Assembly: GCA_002440145.1 (NCBI GenBank)
Contig: DJRS01000026.1
Coordinates: forward strand, 1,107 to 16,658
Source: Verrucomicrobia bacterium UBA6354
GTDB taxonomy: Bacteria; Verrucomicrobiota; Kiritimatiellia; RFP12; UBA1067
DNA length: 15,552 nt
Direction of reading: 5' to 3'
The notes beneath the pieces were generated by a model. The model was given only the letters and a program-made list of their open reading frames with translations. It ran no database searches and was not told the DNA's origin. Shown piece after piece: positions 1-7,051 of the stretch (within the stretch, counting starts at the first letter, position 1; every line of letters begins with the position of its first letter). The translations under genes were made by a program, and so were the position numbers.

Positions 1-72
1 GCGATGGCGGAAGCCACGCGGGGGCCGCTCGCACAATTGGCGGAGGAACTGGCGGCGGGGGCGAACGCGTGA
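1..72 (+). CDS. C-terminal end of an unidentified protein (partial)
   Basis: Reading from base 1 in frame 1 gives 23 residues ending LAAGANA and a TGA stop at 70-72. The stop overlaps the GTG start of miaB (GTGA, 69-72), the classic arrangement of translationally coupled genes, which supports this as a real gene end. The tail is rich in Ala, Glu and Leu and is probably helical. Too little remains to name the product. The gene begins upstream of the window. Confidence 0.55.
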   Translation, partial: AMAEATRGPLAQLAEELAAGANA

Positions 73-1400
73 AGTTCATCGTCCATACCTACGGGTGCCA
101 GATGAACGTGCGGGAATCGGAGGCGGTCGAGGCGCTTCTTCTCGCGGCGGGACACGAAAAGGCGGCGAGCGAGGCGGAGGCCGAACTCGTCGTCGTCAAC
201 AGCTGCACGGTGCGCCAGAAGGCGGAAGAGAAGGCGATCGGCAAGGCGGGGAACCTGATTGCGGCCAAGAAGATCACGGGGCTCATGGGGTGCGCGGTGA
301 AGCGCCTGGGGGCGGACGTCTTCAAGAAGCTGCCGAAGCTCGACTTCGCCGTGGGTCCGCGTGCGTTCGGGCTGATTCCGCAGATCGTGGCGAAGGGGGC
401 GTACCCGGCGCTCGAACTGGGCGACGACCTTGTGCCGGGCGGATTGGAGGCGCACACGGAGGCGAAGGGCTTCCAGGCGTTCGTGACCATTCTCGTGGGG
501 TGCGACAACCGGTGCAGCTACTGCATCGTGCCGGACGTGCGGGGACACGAATATTCGCGTCCGGCGCGGGAAATCGTGGCGGAAGTGCGCGCGTTGGCGG
601 CGCACGGGGTGAAGGAAGTCTGCCTGCTGGGGCAGAGCGTCCTGCGCTACGGGGTGCGGAATCCGGCCTGGGACGCGACGGACGCGCCCAGCCCCGGCGG
701 ATACACGGAGGCGTTTCCGCGGCTTCTGGAGGCGGTGGCGTCCATTCCGGGCATCGAACGCGTGCGGTTCACGTCGGCGCATCCGCGGGGGTGCACGGAC
801 GAGCTGGTGCGGGTGTACCGGGAATTTCCGCAGGTCTGCCGCCATCTGCACCTGCCGGTCCAGTCGGGGTCGGACCGTCTTCTCGCGGAGATGGGGCGGC
901 GCTACACGCGGGCGGAGTATCTCGCCGCGGTGGCCAAACTGCGTGCGCTGGACCCGGAATTCGCCGTGACGACGGACGTGATCGTGGGCTACCCGGGCGA
1001 AACGGAGGAGGATTTCGAAGCCACCCGGTCGCTTATGGACGAGGCGGGATTCGACAATTCCTTCATCTTCAAGTATTCGCCGCGCCCGGGGACGCGTTCC
1101 GCCCGGCTGCCGGACGACGTGCCGACGGCGGAGAAGGAGCGGCGCGACCAGATTCTGCTGGCGGACCAGGAGCGGCGCGGGCAAGCGCGCAACGAGAAGC
1201 TGGTGGGGACGGTGCGGGACGTCTTGGCGGAAGGTCCCTCCAAGCGCAACGCGAACCGGTGGAGCGGGCGCGACGGCGGCAACCGCATCGTGGTCTGGGA
1301 CCGTGCGGCGGACGAGGGACCTCTTGCGCCCGGCACGCGCGTGCGGGTACGGATTCTGGAGGCGCATCCCCAGACGCTCATAGGCGAGCGTGTGGCGTGA
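69..1400 (+). CDS. miaB: tRNA-2-methylthio-N6-dimethylallyladenosine synthase MiaB
   Basis: Radical SAM methylthiotransferase that adds a 2-methylthio group to i6A37 of tRNAs, acting in the cytoplasm. The N-terminal UPF0004 domain carries the MiaB-type YGCQMN motif (Cys10) with further cluster cysteines at Cys46 and Cys75. The radical SAM motif is Cys145-x3-Cys149-x2-Cys152, followed by RGHEYSRP. HLPVQSGSD lies near 261-269, and FKYSPRPGT further on is typical of MiaB. The C-terminal TRAM domain (about 377-443) has the EGPSK and GRDGGNRIVVW features that separate MiaB from MtaB and RimO. At 443 residues it is slightly short for the family. The GTG start is chosen because it places YGCQMN at residues 8-13. 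One deviation is QSVLRYG at about 189-195, where most MiaB proteins have GQNVN. Start overlaps the preceding gene by 4 bases. The family call is strong. Confidence 0.93.
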   Translation: MKFIVHTYGCQMNVRESEAVEALLLAAGHEKAASEAEAELVVVNSCTVRQKAEEKAIGKAGNLIAAKKITGLMGCAVKRLGADVFKKLPKLDFAVGPRAFGLIPQIVAKGAYPALELGDDLVPGGLEAHTEAKGFQAFVTILVGCDNRCSYCIVPDVRGHEYSRPAREIVAEVRALAAHGVKEVCLLGQSVLRYGVRNPAWDATDAPSPGGYTEAFPRLLEAVASIPGIERVRFTSAHPRGCTDELVRVYREFPQVCRHLHLPVQSGSDRLLAEMGRRYTRAEYLAAVAKLRALDPEFAVTTDVIVGYPGETEEDFEATRSLMDEAGFDNSFIFKYSPRPGTRSARLPDDVPTAEKERRDQILLADQERRGQARNEKLVGTVRDVLAEGPSKRNANRWSGRDGGNRIVVWDRAADEGPLAPGTRVRVRILEAHPQTLIGERVA

Positions 1401-1415
1401 TCTTGCGATTGGGGC

Positions 1416-1444
1416 TTGTGATTTCGGCTCAAATATGGTATTCT
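1416..1444 (+). promoter_or_regulatory. weak possible promoter before the orphan membrane protein gene
   Basis: TTGTGA (1416-1421) and TATTCT (1439-1444) are separated by 17 bases, each matching four of six sigma70 consensus positions. The stretch between miaB and the next gene is noticeably more AT-rich than its surroundings. If used, transcription would begin around 1451, at the second of two in-frame ATG codons (1452), giving a leaderless message. No terminator hairpin is seen after miaB, so readthrough is equally possible. Confidence 0.25.
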
Positions 1445-1445
1445 A

Positions 1446-2009
1446 ATGGAAATGACGGTATTTTGGGGTTTCGTTCTGGGGCTGCCGCTCTTCGCTTTTG
1501 GCGCGGCGGCATGCTTGGCGCCGGGTTTCGCACGTCGCGGAACCGCGGCGTTCTTCGCGTCTCGTCCGGCCGCGATCGTGCTGACGGCAGGGGCGAGTTT
1601 CTGGACGGGGTACGAGTGCGACACGATGGGGATCGACGTTTTCGATGCGTTCCTGAAGAGATTCCCTGGCGAAATCTGGATATTGGCGGTCGTCCTCGCC
1701 TGGCTTGTGTGCATCTGGATGCCGAAGAATCTGCCCGTGCGGGCGCTCATGGGGATTTTGATGCTGATCCCGGCCGAGCTCTTCAAGACGACGCGGTTGC
1801 TGCTGCCGTCGGGCGGGGTCGCCGCGGTGCACCTTTTTGTCGCAACCGCCTATATCGGCGCGATTGCCGGCATGTATGGCATGTTTTATCCGTGGCGCAT
1901 CGAGAAGGGGCTGATGCTCCTGCTCGGTGCGGACGGGAGGGCGCGCGTCTTTGGAGGCATGCTCGCGCTTTGGGGCGCGGCGCTTTGCGCGCTGGGGTGC
2001 GTACTCTAA
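1446..2009 (+). CDS. hypothetical multi-pass membrane protein
   Basis: I do not recognise a family. The 187-residue product is strongly hydrophobic, with likely membrane segments near residues 5-25, 77-95, 98-112, 123-146 and 165-187, and possibly a weaker one near 42-52. The short loops carry charged groups such as FARRG, PWRIEKG and GADGRAR, as expected for an integral inner-membrane protein. No catalytic motif is visible. No clear Shine-Dalgarno sequence precedes the ATG at 1446; an alternative in-frame ATG at 1452 would shorten it by two residues. It lies 45 bases after miaB and 22 bases before the Na/Pi cotransporter, so co-transcription with the transporter is likely. That neighbour might hint at a transport-related role, but this is only position. 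Confidence 0.75.
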   Translation: MEMTVFWGFVLGLPLFAFGAAACLAPGFARRGTAAFFASRPAAIVLTAGASFWTGYECDTMGIDVFDAFLKRFPGEIWILAVVLAWLVCIWMPKNLPVRALMGILMLIPAELFKTTRLLLPSGGVAAVHLFVATAYIGAIAGMYGMFYPWRIEKGLMLLLGADGRARVFGGMLALWGAALCALGCVL

Positions 2010-2031
2010 ACGGAAAGCCGATTGTTCCCGA

Positions 2032-3726
2032 ATGAAAGATATCTTCACGATTCTATTGACGATTTGCGGCGGTCTGGGTATCTTTCTCCTCGGGATGAAG
2101 CATCTCTCGGAGGGCCTTCAGGCGACGGCGGGCGGCGGCCTGCGCAAGTTCATGTCCCATGCGACGAGCCACCGGCTGGTGGGGGTCGGGACGGGTGTCG
2201 TTTCCACGATCATCGTCCAGTCTTCCTCCATCATAACGGTCATGCTGGTGGGGTTCGTCTCGACCGCCCTGCTGACGCTTCCGCAGGCGATCAACGTGCT
2301 TATCGGAGCGAATATCGGCACGACGGCGACGGTGTGGATTATCGCGTATGCGCCGGATCCGCAGCTTTTGGGGTTTGCGGGACTGGCGCTGGGCGGGGTG
2401 CTCTACTTCTTCGTGCGCGGCGAAAGGGTGCACAATATCGGGCTGACGGTCATCGGGCTCGGGCTGGTCTTTCTCGGTCTGTATTTCATGTCCAAAGGCG
2501 TTGCGCCAATACGGGAGAATCCGGAAATAAGCTCCTTTTTCACGCGTATGGACGCCTCCTCTTTGACGGGTGCGGCGCTTGTGGCATGCGCGGCGCTCCT
2601 TCTGACGGCGGTCATCCAGTCTTCCGCGGCGACCATCATGATTGCGATGGCGCTGGCCCAGCAGCAGCTCATTACCTATGAAGTGGCCATCGCGGTGCTT
2701 TTCGGAGCGAATATCGGCACGACGGCGACGGGCTGGATCGCGGCGATCGGGGGCACGGCGGACGGCAAGCGCACGGCCCTCGCGCACACGCTGTCCAATG
2801 TGCTGGGGTCGCTCGTGCTTCTGCCGCTTTTCCCGTTTTTCGTGAAGGCGGGGCAGACGCTCTTCCCGAACTGGAACGAAGCGGGGACAATGGTCGTTTC
2901 GGGGCGCGAAGCGGCGATTCTGCCGCATATCATGGCGCCCATAGCGGTGACGGACACCATCTTTGCGCTTTGCCGCGGCGTTCTGCTGTTCCCGTTCGTC
3001 AAGCCGTTCGCCCGTCTTGTGGAGCGGTTGATCCGGCAGCCGGAGAACGAGAAGCCGCATCTTTCCGTCTTGAAAGTGGGGGCCAAACTCTCGCCGGTCA
3101 TCGCCTGCGACCAGGCGCTGCAGGAGGTCCAGTTCATGCGGGACAGCAACTTGAGCCTGCTCTCCTGCGCGCGCAAGGTCATCGCAGGAGAGTCTGGCGA
3201 AGACGAAGAGAACCACATTCTGCACCGAGAGGGCATCCTGGACAATGTGCAGAGGGAAGTCACGGAGTTCCTGGGCAGCATCATGACGAAGCGGCTCGCG
3301 GCGGAGGTCGCCGAACGCGCGCGGCGTCTCTTGCGTCTGACGGACGAATTGGAGAGCGTGTCGGACGAAGCCGCGGCCATTTTGCGCGTCGTGCGCCGTT
3401 TGCGCAAGAACAGGCAGGAGATTTCCGAAGCTTCGCGCGCCGTCCTTCTGGCCGTGGCGGACCGGGTATGCGCGTTCGCGCAAAGAGTCACCCCCTGGAT
3501 CCGTTCGCCGCGTCCGGCGATCGACATAGAGGCCGTACAGGTCCATTCGCGCGAAATACACGAATTCCTGCGCGATTGCCGCCGCGCACAATTGGGCCGG
3601 GTGGGGCTTGACGACCCCGATTCCCCCTTGCGTGTCCTGGGAGAACTTGACATAATCAACGCCTACGAGCGCGTCAGATCCTACTATCTCAACATCGCGG
3701 AGACGCTCGCGGGCGGCAAAAGATGA
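2032..3726 (+). CDS. Na/Pi cotransporter family protein with PhoU-like C-terminal domain
   Basis: Sodium-dependent phosphate cotransporter of the NptA/PNaS family, in the inner membrane. Two inverted Na/Pi repeats are evident: QSSS (63-66) followed by GANIGTTAT (92-100), then QSSAA (196-200) followed by GANIGTTAT (225-233). The QSS motifs line the substrate and sodium site in this family. Hydrophobic segments run to about residue 330. The remaining C-terminal part, roughly 340-564, is helical, charged and PhoU-like, as is common in bacterial homologues. I place the start at ATG 2032, giving 564 residues beginning MKDIFTILLTICGG. The frame stays open back to 1927, but those 35 extra residues are Arg-rich, lie inside the preceding gene, and precede the first membrane helix. 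Only a weak GGAAAG at 2011-2016 precedes the ATG. Physiological substrate is inferred from family. Confidence 0.9.
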   Translation: MKDIFTILLTICGGLGIFLLGMKHLSEGLQATAGGGLRKFMSHATSHRLVGVGTGVVSTIIVQSSSIITVMLVGFVSTALLTLPQAINVLIGANIGTTATVWIIAYAPDPQLLGFAGLALGGVLYFFVRGERVHNIGLTVIGLGLVFLGLYFMSKGVAPIRENPEISSFFTRMDASSLTGAALVACAALLLTAVIQSSAATIMIAMALAQQQLITYEVAIAVLFGANIGTTATGWIAAIGGTADGKRTALAHTLSNVLGSLVLLPLFPFFVKAGQTLFPNWNEAGTMVVSGREAAILPHIMAPIAVTDTIFALCRGVLLFPFVKPFARLVERLIRQPENEKPHLSVLKVGAKLSPVIACDQALQEVQFMRDSNLSLLSCARKVIAGESGEDEENHILHREGILDNVQREVTEFLGSIMTKRLAAEVAERARRLLRLTDELESVSDEAAAILRVVRRLRKNRQEISEASRAVLLAVADRVCAFAQRVTPWIRSPRPAIDIEAVQVHSREIHEFLRDCRRAQLGRVGLDDPDSPLRVLGELDIINAYERVRSYYLNIAETLAGGKR

Positions 3727-3754
3727 CATTCTGAATGAAAACCACAAGAAAACC

Positions 3755-3762
3755 AAGGAAGG
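3755..3762 (+). promoter_or_regulatory. ribosome binding site for the NSS transporter gene
   Basis: AAGGAAGG lies 13 bases before the ATG at 3776, slightly further than usual, in an A-rich 49-base leader after the Na/Pi gene. The leader also contains two similar blocks, AAAACCACAAG and AAAACCAAGG. It is the strongest translation signal in the first third of the window. Confidence 0.5.
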
Positions 3763-3775
3763 AAAACGGGACTCC

Positions 3776-5275
3776 ATGACACACAAGAAACATCTACCGC
3801 GTACACGCTGGTCGGGACAGCTGGCGTTTGTTCTGGCCGCATCGGCCTCCGCCATCGGGCTCGGCAACCTGTGGCGCTTCCCCTATCTTGCGGCGCAATA
3901 TGGCGGCGGAACCTTCATCTTGATCTATCTGCTCCTGACGATGACGCTCGGCTTCACGCTCATGGTGACGGAGATTTCCATCGGGCGCATGACGGCTCAG
4001 AGCCCGCTGACGGCGTACGGGCGCATCAAGCGCCAGTGGGGCTTCCTGGGGTATCTGGCCGTCATCATTCCCGCGGTGATCTGTCCGTACTACTGCGTCA
4101 TCGCGGGATGGGTTGTCAAATACTTCATCACGTACGTCAAGATGGCGGTGTCGGGCGTCAACGTCATGGGCGAGCAGGCGGTGGATTCGGGCGCGTTTTT
4201 CGGCGCGTTCATCGGTTCGACGGAGCCGCTGTGGTATGGCGCGCTCGTCATCGTGGCGTGTTCGGCGGTCATTCTGCTGGGCGTCAAGAACGGCATCGAG
4301 CGCTCCAATCTCGTGATGATGCCGCTTTTGTTCTTTGCCGCGCTGGCGATTTGCGTCTACGTGGCGTTTCTGCCCGGATCGGGCGCGGGGCTTTCCTACT
4401 ATCTCGTCCCGAATCTGGATTGTCTGACGAACGAGGCGGGCGAATTCTCGTTTGCGCTTCTCGGCAAGACGATACTGGGCGCGATGGGGCAGATGTTCTA
4501 CTCGCTCTCGCTCGCCATGGGCATCATGATCACGTACGGCTCGTACATGAAGAAGCAGGACAACATCGAGCGCTCGGTGCGGCGCATCGAAATCGCGGAC
4601 ACGTTCATCGCGATCATAGCCGGTTTCATGATCATTCCGGTCGTCTACATGTTCGCCGTGAAAACGGGGGTCACGCCTGAACTCGTCGCGCAGCACGGCG
4701 GCGACGTGGCGCTGGCCACGAAGGCGGCGGTCAAGGCGGCGATGAACCAGGGACCGGGTTTGATGTTCGTCACCCTGCCGAAGGTGTTCGCCTCGATCGG
4801 TCCGACGGGGGCATGGCTGGGGGCGACCTTCTTCCTGCTCGTTATCTTCGCGGCGGCGACGTCGGCCATTTCGCTCCTGGAGGCGTGCACGTCGTCCTTC
4901 TGCGACCTCTTCCATCTGCCGCGCGCGAAGTCCGCGCTGCTGGTCATGGTCCTGACGTTGGGACTGAGTGCGCTTTCGGCGTTGAGCTACGGCACGTTCG
5001 CGAACGTCAAGGTGTTCGGGTACCCGTTTCTCGACTTTTTCGATTTCGTGACGAACTCCGTCTTGATGCCGATCGTAGCGACGCTCACGTGCATTTTCAT
5101 CGGCTGGGCGATGTCGCCGCGACTGGTCGTCGACCAGTGCGAACGGACGGGACATGTCTTCGGCGCCAAGGGCTTCTATGCGCTGATGGTGCGGTACTTC
5201 GCGCCCCTCCTGCTCGTCGCGATCCTCGTGTCGGAAATCTGCCGCGCGCTCAATCTGGGCGGCTGGAGCATTTGA
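3776..5275 (+). CDS. sodium-dependent neurotransmitter:sodium symporter (NSS/SLC6) family transporter
   Basis: Sodium-coupled symporter of the LeuT fold, probably importing an amino acid across the inner membrane. The family signature GLGNLWRFPYLAA sits at residues 28-40 in the first helix, whose unwound region binds sodium and substrate. Helix 2 contains EISIGR (66-71). The IERSNLVMMPLLF stretch before helix 5 and the helix 6 stretch SLSLAMGIMITYGSYMKK (243-260) also match the family. I count eleven membrane helices, the last around FAPLLLVAILVSEI, with little after it. This resembles MhsT-type bacterial members rather than the twelve-helix LeuT. Length is 499 residues. The substrate cannot be read from sequence. 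It follows the Na/Pi gene by 49 bases and precedes the DUF4186 gene by 7 bases, so these are probably co-transcribed. Confidence 0.92.
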   Translation: MTHKKHLPRTRWSGQLAFVLAASASAIGLGNLWRFPYLAAQYGGGTFILIYLLLTMTLGFTLMVTEISIGRMTAQSPLTAYGRIKRQWGFLGYLAVIIPAVICPYYCVIAGWVVKYFITYVKMAVSGVNVMGEQAVDSGAFFGAFIGSTEPLWYGALVIVACSAVILLGVKNGIERSNLVMMPLLFFAALAICVYVAFLPGSGAGLSYYLVPNLDCLTNEAGEFSFALLGKTILGAMGQMFYSLSLAMGIMITYGSYMKKQDNIERSVRRIEIADTFIAIIAGFMIIPVVYMFAVKTGVTPELVAQHGGDVALATKAAVKAAMNQGPGLMFVTLPKVFASIGPTGAWLGATFFLLVIFAAATSAISLLEACTSSFCDLFHLPRAKSALLVMVLTLGLSALSALSYGTFANVKVFGYPFLDFFDFVTNSVLMPIVATLTCIFIGWAMSPRLVVDQCERTGHVFGAKGFYALMVRYFAPLLLVAILVSEICRALNLGGWSI

Positions 5276-5282
5276 CGGACCT

Positions 5283-5639
5283 ATGACGCACGAGGACGCA
5301 TTCGCGAAATTGGCCCGGTCGGCCTTCCGGCGGCGGTTTGCGCTCTCGGCGGCCGATCGCGCCTATATTGAAGCGAAGGGGCTGGAGACCGTCCGCCGGC
5401 ATGCGGCGGATTTCGTCGAGGCGCGCCTGGCGCCGGCGAATCCCCTGCGCGACGGGCGGCAGACGCCCTGGAAAGGGCATCCCGTCTTCGTTGCGCAGCA
5501 TGCGACGGCGACATGCTGCCGCGGATGCATGGCGAAGTGGTGGAAAGTGCCGCGGGGCGTGCCGCTTGCGGACGTGCAGAAAGAGCGTACGGTCGGTCTT
5601 GTCATGGCGTGGATCGTCCGGCAGCTGGCGCCGCGTTGA
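5283..5639 (+). CDS. DUF4186 family protein
   Basis: Small soluble protein of 118 residues matching, as I recall it, the DUF4186 family; its function is unknown. The hallmark block GHPVFVAQHATATCCRGC spans residues 65-82. It contains His66, His73 and the cysteines Cys78, Cys79 and Cys82, an arrangement that could bind a metal, though this is inference. The N-terminal half has the family's RFALSAADRAYIEAKG and RRHAADFVEARLAP stretches. Full length for the family. No membrane segment or signal peptide is seen. It starts 7 bases after the transporter stop with only a weak ribosome binding site, suggesting translational coupling. Nothing in the neighbours explains its job. Confidence 0.85.
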   Translation: MTHEDAFAKLARSAFRRRFALSAADRAYIEAKGLETVRRHAADFVEARLAPANPLRDGRQTPWKGHPVFVAQHATATCCRGCMAKWWKVPRGVPLADVQKERTVGLVMAWIVRQLAPR

Positions 5640-5667
5640 AAAAGCGTTGCGTTTTTGGCCAGGACAA

Positions 5668-5697
5668 TTGACGCGAAGCCTTAAAAAAGAGTAAAAT
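5668..5697 (+). promoter_or_regulatory. sigma70-type promoter for hom-aspartokinase
   Basis: TTGACG (5668-5673) and TAAAAT (5692-5697) are separated by 18 bases, five of six matches to consensus in each box. The spacer is A-rich. It lies in the longest gap of the window, directly before hom, and predicts a transcript starting near 5704 with a short leader of about 32 bases. No convincing terminator separates it from the upstream DUF4186 gene. Confidence 0.65.
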
Positions 5698-5703
5698 ATG
5701 CAG

Positions 5704-5714
5704 ACAGAATCTGT
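5704..5714. promoter_or_regulatory. short palindrome at the predicted hom transcription start (possible operator)
   Basis: ACAGA-A-TCTGT is a perfect 5-base inverted repeat around one central base, at 5704-5708 and 5710-5714. Its position right at the predicted start point is where a repressor site might sit. Such short palindromes are common by chance, so this is weak. Confidence 0.2.
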
Positions 5715-5724
5715 TTTGAACATG

Positions 5725-5730
5725 AAAGGT
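5725..5730 (+). promoter_or_regulatory. ribosome binding site for hom
   Basis: AAAGGT is five bases before the ATG at 5736. It supports this start, which also places the nucleotide-binding GFGTVG motif at residues 10-15. Confidence 0.55.
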
Positions 5731-5735
5731 GCAAA

Positions 5736-7031
5736 ATGAAGCAAATAGGTGTGGGCATTCTGGGGTTCGGCACGGTCGGTGCGGGCGTCGCCGAAGGTCT
5801 TTTGAAGCATCGCGCGGTGATGGCCGAGCGGTTGGACGTGGATATTGCGCTCAAAAAGATTGCGGATCTCGACATCGCGACCGACCGCGGCGTAGCCGTG
5901 CCGAAAGATGTCCTGACGACTGACGCCTTTGCCGTCGTTTCCGACCCCGAGGTGCAGATAGTGGTGGAGACGATCGGAGGGACGGGCATCGCCAAGACGC
6001 TCGTCCTCAAGGCGCTCGAAAGCAAGAAGTGCGTGGTAACCGCCAACAAGAAACTTCTGGCCGAATACGGGCGCGAGATTTTCGATGCGGCCGCGGCCAA
6101 CAACGTGGACATCTATTTTGGCGCTTCGGTCGGCGGGGGCATCCCGATCATCCGCGTCCTTCGCGAAGGGCTCGCGGGCAACGACATCGAGTCCATCGAC
6201 GGCATTTTGAACGGCACGTGCAACTACATCCTCACGCGCATGGAAAACGAGGGGCTGCCGTTCGACGTCGTGCTGAAAGACGCGCAGAAGCTCGGGTATG
6301 CCGAGGCGAACCCCTCGCTCGACATCGACGGGTTCGACACGGCGCACAAGGCGTGCATTCTCGCGGCGCTGGCGTATGGCTTCCAGCCCAGGCTGGACGA
6401 GGTGTCCGTCGAGGGCATCCGCACGCTCCAGGGCGAGGACGTGGCGTACGCCGCGGCGTTCGGCTACCGCATAAAGCTTCTGGCGCGGGTCGCCAAGTCG
6501 GGCGACGAGATCGAGGTCGGTGTGGCGCCCACCCTCGTGCCGATGTCGCACATGCTTGCGTCCGTCAATGACGCGTTCAACGCGGCGTGGGTGAAGGGCG
6601 ACATGAGCGACTGCACGATGTACTACGGCCGCGGCGCCGGGCGCGCGCCGACGGCGTCCACGGTCATCGGCGACATCGGCGACATCGCGCGCAACCTGGC
6701 GCACGGCGAAACGCGCTATTCGCGCGCCGTGAAGACCTACGGCGAGGGGACGCTGCGCTTGCGTCCGGCGGGCGAGATCTCGTCGCGTTTCTACCTGCGT
6801 TTCGGCGTCGTGGACAAGGCGGGGGCATTCGGCGAGATCGCGACGATTCTCGGCCGGCACGGCGTTTCGATTTCCGCGGCGTCCCAGAAGGACGAAAAAG
6901 TCCGCCACGGTTTCGTCCCCGTCGTTGTCTTGACGCACGAGGCGACGGCGGCCGAGCTGGATGCCGCGCTCGCCGAGATCAAGGCGTCCCGCGTCGTCGG
7001 GGACGATCCCGTCAAATTGCGCATGATCTGA
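5736..7031 (+). CDS. hom: homoserine dehydrogenase
   Basis: Converts aspartate semialdehyde to homoserine using NAD(P)H, the branch point toward threonine and methionine, in the cytoplasm. The N-terminal Rossmann domain has GFGTVG (10-15) and the TANKKLLA block (102-109). The catalytic region contains ASVGGGIPIIR (130-140), NGTCNYIL (159-166) and GYAEANPSLDIDGFDTAHK (187-205). Within it Asp201 and Lys205 have the spacing of the catalytic pair in the family, and Glu190 fits the substrate-binding acid. A C-terminal ACT domain (about 350-425) begins near FYLRFGVVDKAGAFGEIA, so threonine feedback control is likely. At 431 residues it is the usual length of the monofunctional enzyme. It has its own promoter and ribosome binding site, and aspartokinase follows after 20 bases. 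Confidence 0.96.
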   Translation: MKQIGVGILGFGTVGAGVAEGLLKHRAVMAERLDVDIALKKIADLDIATDRGVAVPKDVLTTDAFAVVSDPEVQIVVETIGGTGIAKTLVLKALESKKCVVTANKKLLAEYGREIFDAAAANNVDIYFGASVGGGIPIIRVLREGLAGNDIESIDGILNGTCNYILTRMENEGLPFDVVLKDAQKLGYAEANPSLDIDGFDTAHKACILAALAYGFQPRLDEVSVEGIRTLQGEDVAYAAAFGYRIKLLARVAKSGDEIEVGVAPTLVPMSHMLASVNDAFNAAWVKGDMSDCTMYYGRGAGRAPTASTVIGDIGDIARNLAHGETRYSRAVKTYGEGTLRLRPAGEISSRFYLRFGVVDKAGAFGEIATILGRHGVSISAASQKDEKVRHGFVPVVVLTHEATAAELDAALAEIKASRVVGDDPVKLRMI

Positions 7032-7040
7032 AAGAACCGA

Positions 7041-7046
7041 AGGTAA
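7041..7046 (+). promoter_or_regulatory. ribosome binding site fixing the aspartokinase start
   Basis: AGGTAA, within GAAGGTAAAG, lies about 5-8 bases before ATG 7052. The frame is open far upstream to 6587 inside hom, so this site together with the KFGGSS motif decides the true start. Confidence 0.5.
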
Positions 7047-7051
7047 AGAAA

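Noticed and set aside
2053..3867. A 604-codon minus-strand frame opposite the Na/Pi transporter
   Set aside because: Arg- and Gln-rich, no domain, fully opposite a transporter with conserved repeats; a shadow of GC-rich codon use.
5639..5656. A possible terminator after DUF4186 (AAAAA, 8-base loop, TTTTT)
   Set aside because: Only five A-T pairs with no GC stem; far too weak for an intrinsic terminator. The GCGTTG direct repeat nearby is also short enough to be chance.
5698..5739. A 13-codon leader peptide reading MQTESVLNMKGAK before hom
   Set aside because: Its ATG overlaps the end of the -10 box and would be upstream of the predicted transcript start. It has one Thr codon only, so no attenuator; only the shorter frame from 5722 could be transcribed.
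6587..7051. An N-terminal extension of 155 codons for aspartokinase
   Set aside because: It overlaps hom, is Arg- and Gly-rich without kinase features, and ATG 7052 has a ribosome binding site and gives the standard kinase N-terminus.
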